The notes under the pieces were generated by a model, which was not told where the DNA came from, ran no database searches, and saw nothing but the letters and a program-made list of their open reading frames with translations. This document shows positions 5,786 to 8,665 of a stretch of 8,665 nt of DNA, piece by piece. Position 1 is the first letter of the stretch, and the number at the start of each line of letters is the position of its first letter. This DNA is from JBBQKP01 sp038326995 (GTDB lineage: Bacteria; Planctomycetota; Phycisphaerae; Tepidisphaerales; Tepidisphaeraceae), in NCBI GenBank assembly GCA_038326995.1, contig JBBQKP010000144.1, positions 1 through 8,665 of the forward strand. The letters are read 5' to 3'. The position numbers and the translations under genes were made by a program.

Positions 5786-6601
5786 ATGAAGTTGCACTGT
5801 AACAAACCGGCATTTACGTTGATTGAGCTACTGGTGGTTATAGGCATCATTGGTGTACTTATTGGAATCACGATCCCTATCGTTCTCGGCGCCCGACGGG
5901 CAGCAGCGTCGACCACCTGCCAAAGCAACATGCGACAGCTAGGGATCGCATTGTTGAATTATGCGTCGCAGAGCAATGGAAAGTTCCCGCCCAACAATGG
6001 TGAAGCCGGGCTATTTTGGTTCGATGTCGACCGCGTGTTGAAGCCGTTTGCCGGTGTAGAAATCCCGCCCGAGGATCGTCGTGGCAAACGCTCGATTTTG
6101 ATATGTCCGAACGACGTTGATGCTTCGGTTCGGTCGTATTCGATGAACGTGTTCGCCAGTTCTGCGGTGAGCAGTATGGTCGCCAAGAGTCTTGCCGAAG
6201 AGGTGCCAGTAAGAGGAAAGATGTTCACGTCGGCGGCGTCGCCGTCCTCTCAACTGATTCTTTTGGTGGAAGCAACATCCAATCCCGGTTCAAGCAATCC
6301 TGAACTCTCAGCGGCTCCTGCGATTATTGGCTGGGGGCCTCGATACCCTGGACATCGGTTTGGAGCTGCCCCGGCAACGAAGCGATGGTGGCAAATTGAC
6401 TACTCACGACACGGCGTTTCGGGTCGACCCAATCCCGATGAGCCCAAGGGCAGAACAAACATTGCGTTTCTTGACGGGCATGTTAATCAGTTTTCGCCGA
6501 CCGACCTTGCCGACTTTCAAACGACCAGAAGCAAGTACGTCGCGTTGTGGTCAGAGAACGACGCCGCTGCCGAAGAGGTGTTGTCGCCAAAATCGCCTTG
6601 A
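5786..6601 (+). CDS. Type II secretion/type IV pilin-like pseudopilin of the planctomycete DGHV-tail type
   Basis: The start at ATG 5786 is set by AAGGAA (5774-5779), 6 nt upstream; the frame is open further 5' only because it overlaps the lipoprotein gene. The N-terminus KPAFTLIELLVVIGIIGVLIGI is a class III signal. Prepilin peptidase should cut between Ala9 and Phe10, leaving Glu14 at mature position +5, with a hydrophobic assembly helix after it. Ala replaces the more common Gly before the cut. The next part (TTCQSNMRQLGIALLNYA) is the usual start of the planctomycete DUF1559-like pseudopilins. The C-terminal RHG and NIAFLDGHV (Asp230-Gly231) resemble the H-X9-DG tail, but with wider spacing. 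The protein is 271 aa. Such genes are present in many copies in planctomycetes and their roles are mostly unknown. It is the last gene of the cluster. Confidence 0.88.
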   Translation: MKLHCNKPAFTLIELLVVIGIIGVLIGITIPIVLGARRAAASTTCQSNMRQLGIALLNYASQSNGKFPPNNGEAGLFWFDVDRVLKPFAGVEIPPEDRRGKRSILICPNDVDASVRSYSMNVFASSAVSSMVAKSLAEEVPVRGKMFTSAASPSSQLILLVEATSNPGSSNPELSAAPAIIGWGPRYPGHRFGAAPATKRWWQIDYSRHGVSGRPNPDEPKGRTNIAFLDGHVNQFSPTDLADFQTTRSKYVALWSENDAAAEEVLSPKSP

Positions 6602-6690
6602 TCGCGTAATAATCGGATCGACATACCGACGCGAGCCAGAGGAAGCACACGCACACGCAGGAAGCAGGACAACGGTAGCTTTATTGTGGG

Positions 6691-6824
6691 CCTATGTCGC
6701 CGTCACCTTGTCCCATTCGCACATTCGCGATTGGCGATCAACGTGCAAGTCTGAGGCGCATCCTCTTCCTCGTTTCGCCGCAGGCTAGCGCCCGCGGCGA
6801 AACGAGGAACACCCATCAACCACG
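6691..6824. repeat. Dispersed intergenic repeat, copy B
   Basis: This is the second copy of the segment at 2215-2426, in the same orientation. Shared blocks include tgtcccattcgc (6709-6720), gtttcgccgc (6772-6781) and the 41-bp block at 6784-6824, which differs from 2386-2426 at one position. It lacks the roughly 80-bp internal segment of copy A, so the two inverted arms are separated by only 12 nt. Together the copies bracket the five-gene cluster. Confidence 0.85.
6766..6809. repeat. Perfect 16-bp-stem hairpin within repeat copy B
   Basis: ttcctcgtttcgccgc (6766-6781) is the exact reverse complement of gcggcgaaacgaggaa (6794-6809), around a 12-nt loop. Within the loop, ggc (6783-6785) and gcc (6790-6792) could pair further after one mismatch. 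It has no T run after it but lies 165 bp after the pseudopilin stop, so it could protect or end the cluster transcript. Confidence 0.9.
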
Positions 6825-6841
6825 CTTCTGGCTCGTCGACG

Positions 6842-6880
6842 GTAGCGTTTTGTTATCGGTAAAATTGCCGAAACAGCTAC
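6842..6880. repeat. Hairpin overlapping the left arm of the 26-bp inverted repeat
   Basis: gtagcgttt (6842-6850) pairs with aaacagctac (6871-6880) with one bulged A (6875). Inside it, cggtaa (6857-6862) pairs with ttgccg (6865-6870) including one G-T pair. Its last four bases are also the first four of the long inverted repeat, so the two structures would compete. Confidence 0.6.
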
Positions 6881-6975
6881 GAGCCGGGAGCGTCAGCGAC
6901 GGGTGACACAGGTTTCAATTACACGCTCGCGTCGCCTAAAACAATCGGTCCGTCGCTGACGCTTCCGGCTCGTAG
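6877..6975. repeat. 26-bp inverted repeat around a 47-bp core
   Basis: The left arm (6877-6902, beginning ctacgagccgggagcgtcag) and right arm (6950-6975, ending cttccggctcgtag) are reverse complements at 25 of 26 positions. The single difference is a G-T-type pair. The core (6903-6949) is non-coding. I recall arms of this type (cgagccggaagcgtcagcga) as a common intergenic repeat in planctomycete genomes, but could not check this. Confidence 0.88.
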
Positions 6976-7172
6976 GCATACCCGACACCGCGTTGCCGCA
7001 CGCGTTAGAAACGGGCCGGGGCATACCTCTTATGAACCGCGAAGCAGGTGGATGACGTACGGGATTGTCTCCTCGAATGACCTATATCGCCGATTTTATC
7101 TGCGCAATCTCGCTGGTCAGTCGGTATAGTTAATATCGTGTCGGTCGCCAGTCGATTCCGTAAAAATGCAAA

Positions 7173-7177
7173 AGGAG
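7173..7177 (+). promoter_or_regulatory. Shine-Dalgarno deciding the response regulator start
   Basis: AGGAG lies 7 nt before ATG 7185, an ideal spacing. It rules out TTG 7179, which is in frame but would be only one base from the site. Confidence 0.85.
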
Positions 7178-7184
7178 ATTGCTC

Positions 7185-7607
7185 ATGCCTGAAACTTTAG
7201 TTCAATCAACCGGTTTGTCGGTCGGCCCGGGTTCGCTTACTGGTAAGAAAATTCTGCTGGTCGATGATGATATCGACATTGTTGCGAGCCTGCGGGCGGC
7301 GTTCGAGCCGACGGGCGCCGAGATTGCGAGCGTGAACAACGGCAATCAGGCGATCACCGCGGCAGAGGCGTCGCCGCCTGATTTGATTATTCTGGATTTG
7401 ATGCTTCCAGGCCGGTCCGGGTTTTTGGTGCTTGAGAAATTGCGGGCACGTAAGAAGCCGATGGAGAAGCCGTTTGTCATCATGATCACCGGTAATTCCG
7501 GGACGCGTCATAAGGCGTTCGCGGAGTCGATGGGCGTTCACGATTATTACAACAAGCCCGTGCGGCTTGAGAAGCTGTTGAACCGCGCGGCCCAATTGCT
7601 GGCGTGA
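7185..7607 (+). CDS. Single-domain CheY-like response regulator
   Basis: The 140-aa protein is a lone receiver domain that would be phosphorylated by a histidine kinase. After a 20-residue N-terminal extension the domain begins with KKILLVDDD. Visible key residues are the acidic pair Asp27/Asp28, phospho-acceptor Asp71 in LIILDLMLPGRSG, Thr102 in MITGNSG and Lys124 in YNKPV, the full set for phosphorylation-dependent switching. No output domain follows and no kinase gene is in the window, so its partner and target are unknown. It may act through protein contacts or in a phosphorelay. The 3' end carries a 13-bp tandem duplication across the stop codon. Confidence 0.93.
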   Translation: MPETLVQSTGLSVGPGSLTGKKILLVDDDIDIVASLRAAFEPTGAEIASVNNGNQAITAAEASPPDLIILDLMLPGRSGFLVLEKLRARKKPMEKPFVIMITGNSGTRHKAFAESMGVHDYYNKPVRLEKLLNRAAQLLA

Positions 7608-7634
7608 GCTATTGGCGTGAGCTATTGGCGTGAG
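7601..7634. repeat. 13-bp tandem duplication across the regulator stop codon
   Basis: ggcgtgagctatt occurs at 7601-7613 and 7614-7626, followed by a partial third copy ggcgtgag at 7627-7634. The first copy contains the TGA stop at 7605-7607. The later copies are downstream, so the protein is unchanged. Confidence 0.9.
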
Positions 7635-7647
7635 ACGTTCATGCGCT

Positions 7648-7668
7648 GCGCCTGCTCCACTCTGGCGC
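7648..7668 (+). terminator. Weak hairpin between the regulator and trxB
   Basis: gcgcc (7648-7652) and ggcgc (7664-7668) form a 5-bp GC stem with an 11-nt loop, and flanking catg sequences could extend it after an internal loop. No T run follows. It could reduce read-through into trxB, but evidence is thin. Confidence 0.2.
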
Positions 7669-7690
7669 GTCATGCTGCTATGCTGTAGGT

Positions 7691-8665
7691 ATGAGCCAAT
7701 CTTCCAAGCGTGAGAAAATGTTGATCATCGGTTCCGGGCCGGCCGGTTGGTCGTGCGCGATTTATGCGGCCCGGGCGAATCTCGAGCCTTTGTGTTACGA
7801 GGGTGCGATTACGGAGGAGAATCGCCTGCGTGGGACGTTGCCCCTGGGGCAATTGAACTGGACGACGGATGTCGAAAATTACGCGGGCTTTCCGGACGGA
7901 ATCATGGGGCCGGATTTGATGCTGAAGATGCGCGATCAGGCAGAAAAAGTCGGCACGCGGATCGTGACGGAAGATATTGTGTCGATTGATTTATCCAAAC
8001 GGCCGTTCGTCGCGATGGGAAGTGATGGCAATCAAATCATTGCCGAGACGGTCGTGATCGCCACGGGCGCGAGCGCGAACTACCTGGGCTTGCCGAGTGA
8101 GGAAAAGTATAAAAATCATGGCGTATCGGCGTGTGCGGTATGCGACGGCGCGCTTCCGCGTTTTCGCAACGTGCCCATCGTCGTCGTGGGCGGCGGGGAT
8201 AGTGCGTGCGAGGAGGCAAACTATCTGAGCAAGTTCGCGTCGACGGTTTATCTGGTGCACCGACGCGACACGCTTCGGGCGAGTCGAATCATGGCCGACC
8301 GGACGCTTGCGAACCCGAAGGTTTCTCCCGTGTGGGACAGCGCAGTGGACGAAGTGATTGGCAACGAACAGACGGGCGTCACACAGGTCCGGACGAAAAA
8401 TCTCAAGACCGGCGAGATGCGGACGCTCGATGTCACAGGCATGTTCGTCGCGATCGGCCACACGCCCAACACGCGATTTCTCAACGGCCAGCTCGAGACG
8501 GACGAGAAGGGGTTTTTGAAACTTAAAGATTCGTTCCGCACGACGACGAACATCGAAGGCATTTTTGCCGCGGGCGATGTGGCGGATTCGATTTACAAGC
8601 AGGCGATCACCGCGGCGGGAATGGGCTGCAAGGCGGCGCTGGACGCCGAGCGATGGCTCGCGGCC
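7691..8665 (+). CDS. trxB: Thioredoxin reductase (3' end beyond the window)
   Basis: TrxB passes electrons from NADPH through FAD to oxidised thioredoxin in the cytoplasm. From ATG 7691 the frame stays open for 325 codons to the window edge, close to the usual 310-340 aa. Motifs in order: the FAD-binding GSGPAG (14-19), GQLNWTTDVENYAGFP (53-68), an ATG motif (124-126), the redox-active CAVC followed by DG (Cys148, Cys151), and NADPH-binding GGGDSA (167-172) with HRRD (190-193) for the 2'-phosphate. The GHTPN motif (256-260), FAAGDVAD (292-299) and YKQAITAAGMGCKAA complete the FAD site. Variants from E. coli are CAVC for CATC and LNW where TTT is common. The start has only a poor Shine-Dalgarno, but no in-frame alternative is better. 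The gap to the response regulator is 83 bp. Confidence 0.95.
   Translation, partial: MSQSSKREKMLIIGSGPAGWSCAIYAARANLEPLCYEGAITEENRLRGTLPLGQLNWTTDVENYAGFPDGIMGPDLMLKMRDQAEKVGTRIVTEDIVSIDLSKRPFVAMGSDGNQIIAETVVIATGASANYLGLPSEEKYKNHGVSACAVCDGALPRFRNVPIVVVGGGDSACEEANYLSKFASTVYLVHRRDTLRASRIMADRTLANPKVSPVWDSAVDEVIGNEQTGVTQVRTKNLKTGEMRTLDVTGMFVAIGHTPNTRFLNGQLETDEKGFLKLKDSFRTTTNIEGIFAAGDVADSIYKQAITAAGMGCKAALDAERWLAA

Larger units (their letters stand above)
6602..7184. other. Gene-free, repeat-rich spacer between the cluster and the response regulator
   Basis: About 580 bp without a supported gene. Frames such as 6327-6788 run out of the pseudopilin in another phase and are not credible. The spacer holds dispersed repeat copy B with a 16-bp-stem hairpin, a second hairpin at 6842-6880, and a 26-bp inverted repeat at 6877-6975. 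About 200 bp of unremarkable sequence follow before the regulator. AT-rich tatagttaatat near 7124-7135 could be part of the regulator promoter, but no matching -35 is evident. Confidence 0.7.

Noticed and set aside
5383..5931. Minus-strand frame of 182 codons opposite the lipoprotein and pseudopilin genes
   Set aside because: Both plus-strand genes have clear signal motifs, start sites and domains; the opposite frame has none.
2215..6824. The repeat-bracketed interval as a classical transposon, integron or integrative element
   Set aside because: No transposase, integrase, tRNA target or terminal inverted repeats at the interval ends are visible; only direct repeats and base composition suggest mobility.
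6327..6906. Plus-strand open frames crossing the pseudopilin end and the downstream repeats
   Set aside because: They are out of phase with the well-supported pseudopilin and run through hairpin repeats; the translations resemble no protein family.
7206..8562. Several minus- and plus-strand frames overlapping the response regulator and trxB
   Set aside because: They are shadows of two strongly conserved genes in GC-rich DNA.

Overview
The window looks like chromosomal DNA of a Planctomycetota bacterium, possibly class Phycisphaerae (class assignment is weak). The main evidence is a pseudopilin of the planctomycete-expanded type (FTLIELLVVI N-terminus, C-terminal NIAFLDGHV motif), a MauE-like redox membrane protein, GC-rich housekeeping genes, and intergenic inverted repeats of the kind I associate with planctomycete genomes. 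The taxonomic call comes from protein style only; no database was searched.

Layout. (1) Positions 2-910, + strand: the C-terminal part of a membrane protein with very Gly-rich loops, possibly a glycosyltransferase-39-like enzyme. (2) Positions 897-1916, - strand: glutamate racemase MurI, convergent with and overlapping gene 1 by 14 nt, with two in-frame short tandem repeats in its 3' part. (3) Positions 1920-2640: a gene-free, repeat-bearing spacer. (4) Positions 2641-6601, + strand: five closely packed genes of clearly lower GC than the flanks. They encode a MauE-like membrane protein fused to a thioredoxin-like domain, a small six-cysteine exported protein, a signal-peptide protein with a C-terminal membrane anchor, an NlpC/P60-like lipoprotein, and a pseudopilin. 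(5) Positions 6602-7184: a second repeat-rich spacer, carrying a copy of a segment also found in spacer 3. (6) Positions 7185-7607: a single-domain CheY-like response regulator. (7) Positions 7691 to the window end: thioredoxin reductase TrxB, open at the right edge near its expected C-terminus.

How the genes may work together. All five products of the 2.6-6.6 kb cluster appear to be membrane-bound or exported. One is a probable disulfide-exchange protein (CQCFG plus CNGC), one a cysteine-rich possible client, one a possible cell-wall or amide hydrolase on a lipid anchor, and one a pseudopilin. I infer an envelope-located module, perhaps a small secretion, surface or thiol-redox system. I do not recognise it as a described system, and its function is unknown. 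Near-identical 41-bp direct repeats on either side, plus the base-composition contrast, suggest the module may have arrived or moved as a block. No integrase, transposase or tRNA attachment site is visible.
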